A stretch of 64,000 nt of DNA, taken from the NCBI GenBank assembly GCA_964533215.1, contig CAZHLJ010000001.1, positions 558,001-622,000 of the forward strand. Direction: 5' to 3'. Positions 33,482 to 43,882 of the stretch are shown here, one piece after another. The first letter of the stretch is position 1. Every line of letters starts with the position of its first letter. Below the pieces are notes generated by a model, which was given only the letters and a program-made list of their open reading frames with translations, made no database searches and was not told the origin of the DNA. The translations under genes and the position numbers were made by a program. The DNA is from Bact-08 sp964533215 (GTDB taxonomy: Bacteria > Bacteroidota > Bacteroidia > Bacteroidales > UBA932).

Positions 33482-35284
33482 TTATTTTTGAACTTTTTTA
33501 ATTGGTCTTACAGAAGCATAGCTGCAATCATCTGCTTTTTGAGATAAAATATATTCTCCATGCCAGGCTGGATTTACATTTAAATCATAAGAGTAGAACT
33601 TCTTATTTGGAGATGTGACTGTTCCTGCATTATAACATGTTGAAGAGAGTATATAGGACAAAGAGCTGGAAACTGTTTCAAGTGGGGCTCCTCCAACCTT
33701 TTTGATAGCGTCATTGACTATGGTCAAATCATTCTCCAAAAGTTTTATTTCATTAACAGCAGGAAGATACCAGCCTAGAGTGTTGCCAGGTGTTGTTTTG
33801 TATTCATAAGCATATACAAATGCACTAGTGGCCGATGTCAAACCGAGATTTGCAGACTTGACTCTGTTTATCAGGGTGAGAGTGTTGTCATAACCATTAT
33901 CCTTGTCAGGAGTAAAGAATGTGCTTCCTACAGCTCCAAATTTTCTGGTAACATGCTCAAGAGCAATTACTTTTGCCTCTTTGACATTTCCAGGGTTAAC
34001 CCAGAAAACAATACCTACCGGTTTAAAATTACTGTCATATTCAATATCTCCTACTTCAAAGTAAGCTTTAGGGGCTTTCAAAATATATGGAATTGAGATT
34101 GTTGACGATAAACCGTTAAGTTCTGCCTTTATCTTTATATCTCCCTTTCTGTGAAGAGTAGTAGGGGCAAAATAATCACTTGGAGCCTTAAGTGAAAGGG
34201 TGTTGTTTTCATATTTGACATTCCAGTCATTAGGGTATGAAACAAGCTGTACTGTTGCTCCTGGAGTGTATTTTATGCTAAAAGTAAAACTCTGTCCGCA
34301 CATTGCATCTATTGATTTAATCTCAGATGATAGATATAGTCCGGTAGATATTGCTCCTTTTGGATGACTCTTCATAAAATCCCACATTAAAGGCATTATG
34401 TAACTCCAGTTGATACCATGACCTTCGTTAATCAATGAGAAGAGCTCAATGTCAGCTTTTCCACCTGCCCATTTTTTTGTCAGGTATTTCTTATAGTTGT
34501 CAATTTCCAGAGTGTCACTTACACTTCCATCGGATTCAAAATATCCGCCAACCTGATTTGCCCAAATGCCAATGTTTTCAAGGGCTGCCTTGTAATTTAC
34601 GTAGTCGTCGATCGTACCATTGAATGCCCTTATAGGAACAGTTCTTGTTGGAACAGTTTCTTCCGCAAGTTTCATCTGTCCGGAAACAGGAGTTGCAGCA
34701 GCAAACATTTCTGAACGGTAATATGCAAGTACATAAGAGAAAATTGCTCCACTGGAATGACCACAAGTATAGATTCTGTTTTCATCTATAACAGGTGTGT
34801 GTGTTTTAAAGTAGTTAACCATTGCATCAACAAAGGGAAGGTGAAGATCGCTGTTCTGCCAGTTTACAGCATTTCCGGTGTCTTCGCCTGCCGGGAAAAC
34901 GATAATGCAGTTTTCCTTAATTGCAAGTTGGTTTAGTGGATGTCCCATTGATATACCCTGTAATGGATCACTGCCGGTGCCATAACTGCCATGGAAGTTG
35001 AATATCAGTGAGATTGGTTTGGTTTTGTCTATTGAGACTGGCATGAAGTACTTGAATCTTCTTTCGGACTCAACTCCGTTGTAGGTAACCTTCAGCTTCA
35101 CCAGATTGATGCCTGGGGCAAGAGCCCCCTCAGGAATTTCTCCTGAGGGATTATCTTTATCAAACTTGTCAACAGCTACATTTTGCTTTTCCTGCTTCAG
35201 GTAAGCACTGGTATCTTTCATGCAGGAAGCCAGCATCAGCAATGGTACAATTAGTAAGAAAATATATTTTTTCATGATTTTCAT
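33482..35284 (-). CDS. Lipoprotein esterase, PHB-depolymerase/feruloyl-esterase-like
   Basis: A lipoprotein of 600 residues (LLIVPLLMLASC, Cys21). Residues 60-310 form an alpha/beta hydrolase: HG oxyanion His98-Gly99 in FNFHGSYGTG, nucleophile Ser177 in CGHSSGAIFSY, and a probable catalytic His in NEGHGINWSYI. Such lipoproteins cut ester bonds of plant or polyester substrates. The C-terminal 290 residues (about 315-600) look like immunoglobulin-type sandwiches followed by a domain ending in a NPAWHGEYILSQ stretch. It is the fifth gene after FecR in the operon, between the PKD-like lipoprotein and the thioredoxins. It is the only clear enzyme of the locus, so an ester-bearing ligand is possible. 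Confidence 0.75.
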   Translation of the reverse strand: MKIMKKYIFLLIVPLLMLASCMKDTSAYLKQEKQNVAVDKFDKDNPSGEIPEGALAPGINLVKLKVTYNGVESERRFKYFMPVSIDKTKPISLIFNFHGSYGTGSDPLQGISMGHPLNQLAIKENCIIVFPAGEDTGNAVNWQNSDLHLPFVDAMVNYFKTHTPVIDENRIYTCGHSSGAIFSYVLAYYRSEMFAAATPVSGQMKLAEETVPTRTVPIRAFNGTIDDYVNYKAALENIGIWANQVGGYFESDGSVSDTLEIDNYKKYLTKKWAGGKADIELFSLINEGHGINWSYIMPLMWDFMKSHPKGAISTGLYLSSEIKSIDAMCGQSFTFSIKYTPGATVQLVSYPNDWNVKYENNTLSLKAPSDYFAPTTLHRKGDIKIKAELNGLSSTISIPYILKAPKAYFEVGDIEYDSNFKPVGIVFWVNPGNVKEAKVIALEHVTRKFGAVGSTFFTPDKDNGYDNTLTLINRVKSANLGLTSATSAFVYAYEYKTTPGNTLGWYLPAVNEIKLLENDLTIVNDAIKKVGGAPLETVSSSLSYILSSTCYNAGTVTSPNKKFYSYDLNVNPAWHGEYILSQKADDCSYASVRPIKKVQK

Positions 35285-35306
35285 ATTTATTTCGATTAAT
35301 AAAAGG

Positions 35307-36959
35307 CTAGATATTATCCATTAATGTTACGCCTCCATTGGCTTTTCCGTCTCTCCAATGTGTCTGATATTTTATCTGGACATCGATAGGAATACCGGAA
35401 ACTCCTTCATACTTCTTGTTGAAGGTTAACTCAAGCTTAGCCTTGTCTAGGTTGAACAATAGGATGTCACCCTTGTTTTCGGCTCCATTTCCTTCTTTAT
35501 CGCTGCCATATCGTGAAACGCCTATTATTAGAGTCATTTCTGTTCTTGAAACGCACATGCTTGTAATAGTTGCATCAGCAGAATAGCCGTAATCAGTCAG
35601 GGATAAAACCTTATTATTTTCACTAGGTGTGCCATTGGACATTACATCCAGGATGTTGTACTTATATAATTTGTTTCCTGATGTGAAGAAGAGGTATGGA
35701 GAGGTTTTCATATTATAGAATTTTGATGCTGGAGTTGCAGCACCTCCGCTCACCTCTCCTGCAAGAGAGTATTTTGAACCTGATTTTCCAAGTAATAAGA
35801 ATCTTAAACCATTGTTCTCATTTTTAAGTACCGCAAATGAAGTTCCTGCCTGGCTGGTGGCCGAACCATAAATAAGGTCATGTGCAGGGAAAGCCTTAAC
35901 GTCAGTAGTGGCAATATCATAGATAGAACCATAGCTGGTATAGGCAAATCTGCCATAAACCTTGTCAAAGACAATGAAGTTTCCTAAAGTATATCCATGT
36001 TGGAAAAGATTAGAGTTCGGTGTTGGGATCATATCATCATAATAGCCAAATGCTGAGAAATATCCGCCTTGGCCATATCTGCTCTTTTTGTTATAAGAGA
36101 AAAACGGAGACCATACAGAAGGTGCCAAAGAAGCAAAATATAGAGCACCACCTGAAACGAGGTTGAAATAGTTCATCTTCTGGAAACCGGAACCATATGC
36201 GCTACTTCTCCAGATACTTATGCCTTCAGCAAAAAACTCAGGCTTGTAGCCGGTAATGTCTGCAGGTGGATATGATGATATGCCGGTGAAAGCTTCTCCT
36301 GTCAGATACGGAGTTGCATCAGGGTCAAGGGTTCTTTTGTCCAGTAACCTTATCTGATCGTCCACCTGAACCAGAATCCTTCCAAATCCGTTTACAAATG
36401 GGTAAGCCTTAACGGTTGTTGCCTCCAAAAGCATAAAGCCTATTCTTTGAGGGTTAGTGCCCAGCGGCTGCCCATATCTGGATTCAAAGTAATTGATAGC
36501 CCAGTTGGAAGGCTTGTCTAATCTTAGATAAGAGAGTTCTGCTTTGCCTTTTGATTTGCTAAGTATCATAATGAGATTACCGGCAGTTGATGAAGATACA
36601 TTCAGGCTGAAGCGGTAATATTTCTTTACTTTAGTTTCTTTATCCTGAACGATAAATCTGGAAATTTTATTTCCCGGAAGGAAGTCTATTTTTATTCTAA
36701 GGTTTAATTTTGTTGAGACCACCTTATTGTCAAACTCCCATTCATATGAAAATTTACTTGTATCACTATACTGGGTACCGGTAAGTTTTGGATCTATTTT
36801 TAAACTGTCGTCTACATCTCTGGAGTAGTTTTCATCTATGCCCTCAATTGTGACTTCATTTATCTCGCGATAATCCTTCTCGCTGGTGCCCAAATCTTTG
36901 TAGCAAGAGCTTATCAAAACAGTCGCAAGTACTGAGAATATTATATTTTTAAATTTCAT
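35307..36959 (-). CDS. PKD-like family lipoprotein
   Basis: A lipoprotein of 550 residues (FSVLATVLISSC, Cys19). The N-terminal part has a PKD-like beta-sandwich (about 35-130, with FSYEWEFDNKVVSTK). The rest is strand-rich with repeated aromatic loops, probably a propeller-like surface domain. It corresponds in position and length to the gene at 47107 in the second locus. Probably surface-exposed and ligand-binding together with SusD and the DUF4843 lipoprotein. No enzyme motif. Confidence 0.7.
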   Translation of the reverse strand: MKFKNIIFSVLATVLISSCYKDLGTSEKDYREINEVTIEGIDENYSRDVDDSLKIDPKLTGTQYSDTSKFSYEWEFDNKVVSTKLNLRIKIDFLPGNKISRFIVQDKETKVKKYYRFSLNVSSSTAGNLIMILSKSKGKAELSYLRLDKPSNWAINYFESRYGQPLGTNPQRIGFMLLEATTVKAYPFVNGFGRILVQVDDQIRLLDKRTLDPDATPYLTGEAFTGISSYPPADITGYKPEFFAEGISIWRSSAYGSGFQKMNYFNLVSGGALYFASLAPSVWSPFFSYNKKSRYGQGGYFSAFGYYDDMIPTPNSNLFQHGYTLGNFIVFDKVYGRFAYTSYGSIYDIATTDVKAFPAHDLIYGSATSQAGTSFAVLKNENNGLRFLLLGKSGSKYSLAGEVSGGAATPASKFYNMKTSPYLFFTSGNKLYKYNILDVMSNGTPSENNKVLSLTDYGYSADATITSMCVSRTEMTLIIGVSRYGSDKEGNGAENKGDILLFNLDKAKLELTFNKKYEGVSGIPIDVQIKYQTHWRDGKANGGVTLMDNI

Positions 36960-36983
36960 AACTAATACTTTTTAATAAGTTGA

Positions 36984-37748
36984 CTAATTTTCCGGTAATT
37001 CCATGCGGTCAATGTATATTCTTGCACCGGTTTCATCATCGAAAGTCGGAACAGATAGAAGGTATTGTGCCAGTCCTGCAAAATATTGTCTTCCTTCATT
37101 ATTTACATCAAATGGACAGGTTACGGGGTTTGAAAATTTGCTGTTGAAAGAGATTAGGATTTTCCATTTCTTAGGATGATAAAAACCTACATAGTCAGAA
37201 ACAAGAGATGATTTCCACCATTCAGGCTCAGATAGATAGTTATTGATGTAAAGGAAAGTTCGCAGACCATCTTTCATTCCTAAATCAAAATCTTCGCTTG
37301 GCTCCAAGTCAAGGGCAATACGGAGATCCTGTGGGTTCTTGAAGCTTGTGCTGAGGCCTTTGCGGTAAACAACGATCCTCAAGGTGTCTTTGAATTTTCC
37401 AGCCTTGAAAGTCTGTTCGCTCTCTATTGCTTTGTAGTTTACCCCGGCAACAGCAGTTGTCGAATCCGGGAATACTTTTACTTTATACTTTCTGTCCACA
37501 TCTGAAGGTGTTCCTAGAAATTCGACAACGATCTTTGCTGTATCTGATTCAATAGCATCCGGCAACATTCCAAAAGAGAATGTTGACTTAGTCATTGGGA
37601 CCATATTTTTGTTGTAGTCAAGGGTGTAGTACTTAAATTGTATTCTCGACTTCTCTTTATATAGATAATCAATACTTTGATCGCATGAAGCGAGCGATAG
37701 TATCAATACCAAAAAGGTGATATAATATAAAGTTGTTTTCATTTTCAT
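36984..37748 (-). CDS. DUF4843 lipoprotein
   Basis: A lipoprotein of 254 residues (ITFLVLILSLASC, Cys22). Family features: an early YKEKSRIQFKYYTLDYNKN, a beta domain with KVKVFPDSTTAVAGVNYKAI and FKAGKFKDTLRIVVYRK, and a C-terminal SDYVGFYHPKKWKILISF. DUF4843 proteins are regularly encoded between SusD and PKD-like lipoproteins, as here. The role is probably surface ligand binding or SusCD assembly. Paralogue at 48732. Confidence 0.8.
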   Translation of the reverse strand: MKMKTTLYYITFLVLILSLASCDQSIDYLYKEKSRIQFKYYTLDYNKNMVPMTKSTFSFGMLPDAIESDTAKIVVEFLGTPSDVDRKYKVKVFPDSTTAVAGVNYKAIESEQTFKAGKFKDTLRIVVYRKGLSTSFKNPQDLRIALDLEPSEDFDLGMKDGLRTFLYINNYLSEPEWWKSSLVSDYVGFYHPKKWKILISFNSKFSNPVTCPFDVNNEGRQYFAGLAQYLLSVPTFDDETGARIYIDRMELPEN

Positions 37749-37766
37749 AATTATTTCTGATAGTTT

Positions 37767-39188
37767 CTAGTTTCTGTTTCCGGTCTCGATCTCTTTCAAA
37801 GGCATCGGGAATACAAATATTTTATCGCTAGGAGGTACAACTCCGACAATTCCACTGCTTGTGGGTACTCCTATGTTCAACCTTTTGTAAGCAAACCACA
37901 ATTGTCCCTCACCCACAAATTCCCTTTTCATCTCCTGGACAATATATTCCATGGTAAGGTATCCCCAGTGTGAGTTGTTTCTTATACGGTGATCCCTCAA
38001 AGTATTTATATAAGAAAGAGCTTTTGCGTCATCTTTGCCTAGATAGCATTCAGCCAGGATAAGATACATTTCGGATAATTTTATCATTGGCATTTTAGGG
38101 AAAAACTTCTCCTTGTTATCAGTATTGAATTTTGCGAAATTGCCATTGGTAACATTAAACCATTTTATGTTTCTGACATCGTCATTATTGCTCTCATAAG
38201 TTGTGGAGATGTTTGCAAAAGGCAGGTAGGCCGAACGACTTGAGTTTGGAGTGATTTCAGGATAATGGAGGTTGACAGTGTACTCAGAAAGGTGAATGTT
38301 CCTTAGAGAGAATATGTGCTCATCAGAGAAAAGCATGTCTATCTCTTTTTCGGATTTATCTGTGCTGGCGAAGTCAAGAAGTCTGAACTTACCTGAATTT
38401 ATCACCTCTTCTGCATATTTGATTGCATTTATCTTGTCTCCTCTCATCAGGCATACACGAGCCAGGATAGCTTTAACACCATATAGATTTATACGGGCGG
38501 TATACTTGTCCGACTCATTTTCGGTTGGAAGTGTATAAGGAGTGACATCCTTGATTGGGTCATTACTTAACAGCTTCTCAGCCTCTTTAAGGTCGTTATA
38601 GACCAATTGAAGAACCTCTTCTACACTATACATTGGAGGGAGTGACACGCCAAATTGGATATTGTAAGGAATACCTTTCTCTTTAGGACTGTTTTTAACA
38701 TCCGGGCAAAACATTCTGGCTAAGTCGAAGTGTAGGAATGCTCTTAGAGCCAAAGCTTCTCCCTTTATCCTGTTTCTCATATCCGGTGAAAGAACCTTTG
38801 TGTCGGCACCAGCCCATTTAATGATATTATTTGAAGCTCCTATTGCCGAGTACATATTTCTCCATATTCCAAGTAGTTTGGATTGAGATGCAGCGTCCTC
38901 GTAGTTGTACTCCTTAAGTTTTTCATAAGTTGCGGAAACGCCGTCGTAACTATAATATTGTGCAAGCAAATCCAAGTTTTCCATAGTCAGGTTCTGGCCA
39001 TATAATGATGTTGAGGCCATTGAGCTATACACTCCAGCCAGAGCCTCTTGATAACCAAGCGGGGTACTGAATAATTTCTCTTCCGTCACTTTATCGGCTA
39101 AATCTATATCTAACCATTTGTTACATGAAAGAAGCGAAAGAGACAAACATAATATTGTAACGATCTTTATTTTCATAGCTGTTTTCAT
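37767..39188 (-). CDS. SusD/RagB-type surface lipoprotein
   Basis: A lipoprotein of 473 residues (MKIKIVTILCLSLSLLSC, then NKWLDIDLADKVTEEKLFST). The body shows the SusD pattern: IKGEALALRAFLHFDLARMF and helices with MPMIKLSEMYLILAECYLGK. It ends with the usual FVFPMPLKEIETGNRN. It should sit as a lid on the SusC barrel and bind the ligand outside the cell. Its start overlaps the SusC stop by one base. Confidence 0.9.
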   Translation of the reverse strand: MKTAMKIKIVTILCLSLSLLSCNKWLDIDLADKVTEEKLFSTPLGYQEALAGVYSSMASTSLYGQNLTMENLDLLAQYYSYDGVSATYEKLKEYNYEDAASQSKLLGIWRNMYSAIGASNNIIKWAGADTKVLSPDMRNRIKGEALALRAFLHFDLARMFCPDVKNSPKEKGIPYNIQFGVSLPPMYSVEEVLQLVYNDLKEAEKLLSNDPIKDVTPYTLPTENESDKYTARINLYGVKAILARVCLMRGDKINAIKYAEEVINSGKFRLLDFASTDKSEKEIDMLFSDEHIFSLRNIHLSEYTVNLHYPEITPNSSRSAYLPFANISTTYESNNDDVRNIKWFNVTNGNFAKFNTDNKEKFFPKMPMIKLSEMYLILAECYLGKDDAKALSYINTLRDHRIRNNSHWGYLTMEYIVQEMKREFVGEGQLWFAYKRLNIGVPTSSGIVGVVPPSDKIFVFPMPLKEIETGNRN

Positions 39189-42100
39189 TAGAATGTTAAA
39201 TTAACTGCGAGAGAGAATGTCTGGGCAAACGGATATGATGTCCCTCTCTCAATCTTTACTGTAGAAAGTCTGAATAAATCACTGGTCGAGAATATGATTT
39301 TTGCTCTGTCAATTTTGACTTTATCCAGGTACCTTCTAGGAAGGTCATAAGAGAGAGATAATGTCTGGAGTCTGATAAAATCGTTATCCTGAACTAGTCT
39401 GGTAGTCTGATATGGTGATGATGTGTCGTCGATACGTTTGAACAGGGCTACATCACCCGGTTTTTTCCATCTGTCATAGAGCACTCGTCTGTCAGCATTG
39501 AATAGTGGTGAAGAACCCTCTACTTTCTGTGCCAATGTTGAGTTGTAGATTTTTGCTCCATATTCATATGCTAAGACTACATAAAGGTTAAAGCCTTTAT
39601 AAAAGAAGTTTGACTGTAAAGTGCCTAAAAGAGTAGGATTCAAGTCTCCAACAAGGATTTTATCTTTAGGGTCATATTTGAATGTGAGATCTCCATTCAA
39701 TTTCTGGAATATCTCATTACCTGTTGCAGGATCTATTCCTAATGACCTTACTACCATTAATGCACTTTGTGAACGGCCTGCCTGATATGTTCTCAGTGGT
39801 TTTGGGCCTGTTACGTTTGTAAGGGAGTTTGCCTCCTCGTTCATAGCCTCTAATGCATTTGACAGATTCTTGATTTTATTCTTGTTGGAAGAGACTCCAA
39901 GAATAAAATTCCAGTTCAGGTCTCTTTTTGAATTTTGAATAATGTTGAACTTCAAACGTACGTCTAATCCTTTGTTCTCCATTGAACCCAAGTTCTCGGT
40001 ATAACTGCTGAAACCTGTAGAAGGTGCAACATCTATTGGCAGAAGAAGATTCTGGGTCTGTTTGACGTAGGCATCAAAATTCAATACGACTAGGTTTTTC
40101 CAAAGAGTCAGGTCAAAACCGATATTGTTCTGAAGTGTATTTTGCCAACGCAAGGCTGGATTTCCATATCCAAGCAACTGTGCTCCATACACTCCGTTGT
40201 ATTCATAGTTTGAGCTATATTGATATTTTGTAATAGCTTGGTCTGCAGAGAAATTTACTGAACCGGTGCTTCCCATTGATGCCCTAAGTTTCATGGTAGC
40301 ATCGCTGTTCCACCATTTTTCATTGTTAAGGTTCCATGCGGCACCAACCGACCAGAAAGGAGCAAATCTGGAGTCCTTGCCGAAACGGCTTGAACCGTCA
40401 GTACGGAATGACATATCTAAATAATATCTGTTTTCGTATCCGACGTTTAGATTTGTGAAAAATCCTATAAGACGGGATTTGTCAAAAACTCCTGAAGGCT
40501 TTGAATTCTCCTGAAATTGCTGTGCATATTGGACAAATTTCATGTTGTCACTCAAAAAACCGGTGGCAGTGTAACCATCTCCAAGTTTATTGGCAGTCGC
40601 AATATTTGCTCCTATACCAAAGTTCATTGTAATCTTCTTGGCAATAGTATTGTTGTATGATGCTGTGATATTTCCGTCAAAATTCAAATTTGACGTGTTC
40701 ATTGTAGTGTAGCTACCTTTTTTGTTTGCGTCTGTCTCTTTGTCAAAATATGATGAGAGAGGAGAGAGATATTTCTCTGATTTTGCAAGTTGTTTGGTAA
40801 GGGATGCCCTTCCTGCAATACGTAAATGGCTGTTGATTCTCCAGTCCATATTTACGTTGTCCTGGAACTCAGTATATTTATTTAAATCTGTGTTAGGAAG
40901 ATTTGCATTTACCAATGGATTGACTGCATTATTGTAAGCAAAAGAACGGATCATGGTTCCTGTGTTCTTGTCGTATATACGCTCGTTTGGATTTTGTTGA
41001 GCATATGTATAAAATGATCCATAAGGAGAGTTAGGCGCTTCTACATTGTTGACGGTCAAATCATTCTTGATTAGGAATTTTGTGCCTACGTTATAGTTGA
41101 AACTTACGTTTATGCCATATTTGTCACGCCCGGAACCTTTCATAACACCTTTGTCGGTATCATAATTCAAGGTTATGCCATATCTGAAACTGGCATCTCC
41201 ACCTTCCACAAATGCATTGTAACGCTGATTGATGCTGGTTCTCAAAGGTTTTGAAAGCCAATAGGTGTCTACACCTCTCATCACCTCTGCCAATCTTTCG
41301 CTGTATTTAACATCCATACCTATCTGCTCCTCCCTGTTTGCGGTCTTACTTGTGTAAACACCGGCCAGACGCTCGTACTCAAGTTTTTCACTTGCATTCA
41401 TCAAGTTGTAGTCTCTCAGATCTGGGATGGATAATGTGTAATTTAAATTTGTAGATACTTTGATTTTTCCTTGTTGAGGCGGAATTGTTGTTATCAAAAT
41501 AACTCCATTGGCTCCACGTGAACCATAAAGAGAGGTTGCAGATGCATCCTTGAGGACAACGAATGATTCGATACGGTTCATGTCCAAGTCGTATACTCTT
41601 GTGGCTGACACCTCTATACCATCAAGCAGGTATAATGGAGAGTTCGGGTTAGATCTGGCATCATCAGCACTGGCGCGGAGGTCGAATCCATTTTCTCCCC
41701 GGATTGTAATCTCAGGAACCTTGTTCGGGTCAGATCCGTAGTCGCTGCTTGTTATATTTCTGATAGAAGGTTCAAAAGCAGAAATGGCTTGCATAAAGTT
41801 CAAAGAACCAACTTTACGTAAATCATCTCCTTTGACTGTTACCTGAGAACCTGTCAAACTGGCCTTCGTCCTGTCGAAGTAGCCGGTAACCACAACGTCG
41901 TCGATGCTATTGACCGCCTCCTTAAGGATTATCTTTGAGAAAATTTTTATGTTGTTCGGATTTAAAGGGTTGAAAGCTATAATATTATCTGTATAACCGA
42001 CATAGGAAAATTTGATACTTTTTGATGAGGCAGGTACTTTAATTTTGTAATTACCATCCACATCTGTAATGACACCCTTTGTGGTTCCTACAACTTGAAC

Positions 42101-42547
42101 ATTTACGGCAATTAGTGGCTCCCCCTTCTCGTCAACCACAGTTCCCTTAATCTCATATTCCTTAGGATTATTCTGTTGGGCACCTTGGCTGGGAGCCTTG
42201 GTCTTGTTCGGAATAATGACAATAAGGTTATTTTCGGTTCTGTAAGAGAGGTTGGTAGAGCTTAGCAGTTGATCCAATGCTGATTCTACTGATTCGTCTT
42301 TTATGTGCAGACTTACCTTTTTTGATAGATCTGCTTGGTTATTGTTTTGGAAAATAGCCACATTAGCTTGTTTGGAAATTTTGTCCAAAATTGAGCTGAT
42401 CGGTTGATTCTCTGCATCTAATGTTATGCGATTCTGCAGAAACGGAGTTGCATGAATTTGAATGACAGTTATCATTGTCAAAAACATAAAGAGCAAACGC
42501 CTTATAGAAAAGACAATTTTACTCCGGGATAAATAGAGTTCGTTCAT
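39188..42547 (-). CDS. SusC/RagA-type TonB receptor with STN signalling domain
   Basis: A protein of 1119 residues. A signal region lies near 13-34. The STN (secretin/TonB short N-terminal) domain is at about 40-110 (SSILDKISKQANVAIFQNN, LDQLLSSTNLSYRT), followed by a carboxypeptidase-regulatory-like domain (YEIKGTVVDEKGEPLIAVNV). The plug has PLYLLDGIEVSATRVYDLDM and the SusC hallmark VVLKDASATSLYGSRGANGV. A long barrel ends FSLAVNLTF. The STN domain passes the ligand signal to FecR, whose gene lies directly upstream (39 bases). With SusD it forms an outer-membrane import pair. Confidence 0.9.
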   Translation of the reverse strand: MNELYLSRSKIVFSIRRLLFMFLTMITVIQIHATPFLQNRITLDAENQPISSILDKISKQANVAIFQNNNQADLSKKVSLHIKDESVESALDQLLSSTNLSYRTENNLIVIIPNKTKAPSQGAQQNNPKEYEIKGTVVDEKGEPLIAVNVQVVGTTKGVITDVDGNYKIKVPASSKSIKFSYVGYTDNIIAFNPLNPNNIKIFSKIILKEAVNSIDDVVVTGYFDRTKASLTGSQVTVKGDDLRKVGSLNFMQAISAFEPSIRNITSSDYGSDPNKVPEITIRGENGFDLRASADDARSNPNSPLYLLDGIEVSATRVYDLDMNRIESFVVLKDASATSLYGSRGANGVILITTIPPQQGKIKVSTNLNYTLSIPDLRDYNLMNASEKLEYERLAGVYTSKTANREEQIGMDVKYSERLAEVMRGVDTYWLSKPLRTSINQRYNAFVEGGDASFRYGITLNYDTDKGVMKGSGRDKYGINVSFNYNVGTKFLIKNDLTVNNVEAPNSPYGSFYTYAQQNPNERIYDKNTGTMIRSFAYNNAVNPLVNANLPNTDLNKYTEFQDNVNMDWRINSHLRIAGRASLTKQLAKSEKYLSPLSSYFDKETDANKKGSYTTMNTSNLNFDGNITASYNNTIAKKITMNFGIGANIATANKLGDGYTATGFLSDNMKFVQYAQQFQENSKPSGVFDKSRLIGFFTNLNVGYENRYYLDMSFRTDGSSRFGKDSRFAPFWSVGAAWNLNNEKWWNSDATMKLRASMGSTGSVNFSADQAITKYQYSSNYEYNGVYGAQLLGYGNPALRWQNTLQNNIGFDLTLWKNLVVLNFDAYVKQTQNLLLPIDVAPSTGFSSYTENLGSMENKGLDVRLKFNIIQNSKRDLNWNFILGVSSNKNKIKNLSNALEAMNEEANSLTNVTGPKPLRTYQAGRSQSALMVVRSLGIDPATGNEIFQKLNGDLTFKYDPKDKILVGDLNPTLLGTLQSNFFYKGFNLYVVLAYEYGAKIYNSTLAQKVEGSSPLFNADRRVLYDRWKKPGDVALFKRIDDTSSPYQTTRLVQDNDFIRLQTLSLSYDLPRRYLDKVKIDRAKIIFSTSDLFRLSTVKIERGTSYPFAQTFSLAVNLTF

Positions 42548-42586
42548 AGTTAATGTGTTTGTTTATAAGAATTTAGCTTTAATTTA

Positions 42587-43756
42587 TTATTGTTTTTTTA
42601 AAAGAATTATAGTATTGTCCTGAACTTCCCATTTTAGTTCGGCACTCTCAGAAATGAGCTTGATTATTTTCCTTGGGTCGTACGATCTCAGTAGTTTGCC
42701 AGAGAATCTTAGTGTGGAGAGACTCTCGTCGGATAGTACAACGCTTATTCCATAGAACCTTTTAATCATTAATGCCAGTTCGTTCAATGGTGTATTTGTA
42801 AAACAGGTTTGTCCATCTATCCATGAATCATATTCATTGACATCGACCTGCTGTTTAGTGACTGTCTGATTGGTTTGATTATATCTCATTTGATCTCCCA
42901 CATTCAGTTGAACTTGCGCGTTATTTATACCCACTCTGACAGATCCTTCAGAAAGTGTTACATGTTGGTTGATATCTTCTGGATAACAGCTTACGTTAAA
43001 GTGCGTTCCCAGTACTTGTGTGCTGAATTTACCCGACTCCACAATAAAAGGCGCTTTGTTTTTTTGTTTTGAAACTTCAAAATATGCCTCCCCTTTGAGG
43101 TAAACCTTTCTTTCAGATTTACTGAAGGATACAGGATACCGGAGCTCACTTTCCGAATTAAGCCAGACCTTTGTGCCATCGCATAGTGTAAGTTGGAAAA
43201 TGGTGGCTGTTGGTATTTTTATGGTATTGAACTTAATCTCTGCGTTTTTGGCCGTGCCGGTATATGCAAGACCGTTTGATTCGTTGTTCTTTATGCTCAC
43301 ACCTGCGTCGTTAATGTCGGATTTCCGGTCAGATAACGAAACTTCACGCCCATCGGATAGAACTAATGTCGGAGCTGATGGTGGGACAACTTTAATTGGA
43401 GTGTTTTCTGCAATATCAGGAGATGTTTGTTCTTTGTAAAAATTGTGTAACCCGATGCCAAGTAGAATTAAAACGGAAGCTGCCGCAGATGAGAGAATTG
43501 CGAAGAAAATCCGTTTCCTCCGTATAGATTTGAGGTTTTTTGAAGTTTCTTTGAAAAGAATGTCGTTCCAAATCTTTTCTGCTTCAAATTTCTCCTTCCG
43601 GGTAGCTTTTTTGTTAACTTTTGCAGCGACAAACAGTTGCTGGATGTTAATAAAATACTTTTTGTTTTGTGGTGAATCTTCAATCCACCGCAATAAAATT
43701 TCATTCTCCTCGGGAGAACTTTCATTTGTAAGGAATTTGACTATAATCTGGTCCAT
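42587..43756 (-). CDS. FecR-type anti-sigma factor
   Basis: A protein of 389 residues. The N-terminal cytoplasmic part (1-85) has DQIIVKFLTNESSPEENEIL and LRWIEDSPQNKKYF. One membrane helix follows (FFAILSSAAASVLILLGIG), then the periplasmic FecR domain with TAKNAEIKFNTIKIPTATIF, LCDGTKVWLNSESELRYPV and GEAYFEVSKQKNKAPFIVES. The C-terminal DUF4974-like part (LRFSGKLLRSYDPRKIIKL) interacts with the STN domain. It should hold an ECF sigma inactive until the SusC protein binds ligand. No sigma gene lies directly upstream, which is unusual. Confidence 0.9.
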   Translation of the reverse strand: MDQIIVKFLTNESSPEENEILLRWIEDSPQNKKYFINIQQLFVAAKVNKKATRKEKFEAEKIWNDILFKETSKNLKSIRRKRIFFAILSSAAASVLILLGIGLHNFYKEQTSPDIAENTPIKVVPPSAPTLVLSDGREVSLSDRKSDINDAGVSIKNNESNGLAYTGTAKNAEIKFNTIKIPTATIFQLTLCDGTKVWLNSESELRYPVSFSKSERKVYLKGEAYFEVSKQKNKAPFIVESGKFSTQVLGTHFNVSCYPEDINQHVTLSEGSVRVGINNAQVQLNVGDQMRYNQTNQTVTKQQVDVNEYDSWIDGQTCFTNTPLNELALMIKRFYGISVVLSDESLSTLRFSGKLLRSYDPRKIIKLISESAELKWEVQDNTIILLKKQ

Positions 43757-43882
43757 TTTATCCTCTTTGTTATTTAAAACGACTAAATGGGTACTATACC
43801 CTAAAAAACTTCCTGAATAATTCGGTTTTTTTCAATTATCTGTCATACTTTATTCTGAAATGTTTGTTATATATTTGTAATT

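Noticed and set aside
43870..43877. TATATTTG as -7 box of guaC
   Set aside because: It is close to the Bacteroidota consensus, but there is no TTTG at the right distance and it would leave almost no leader.
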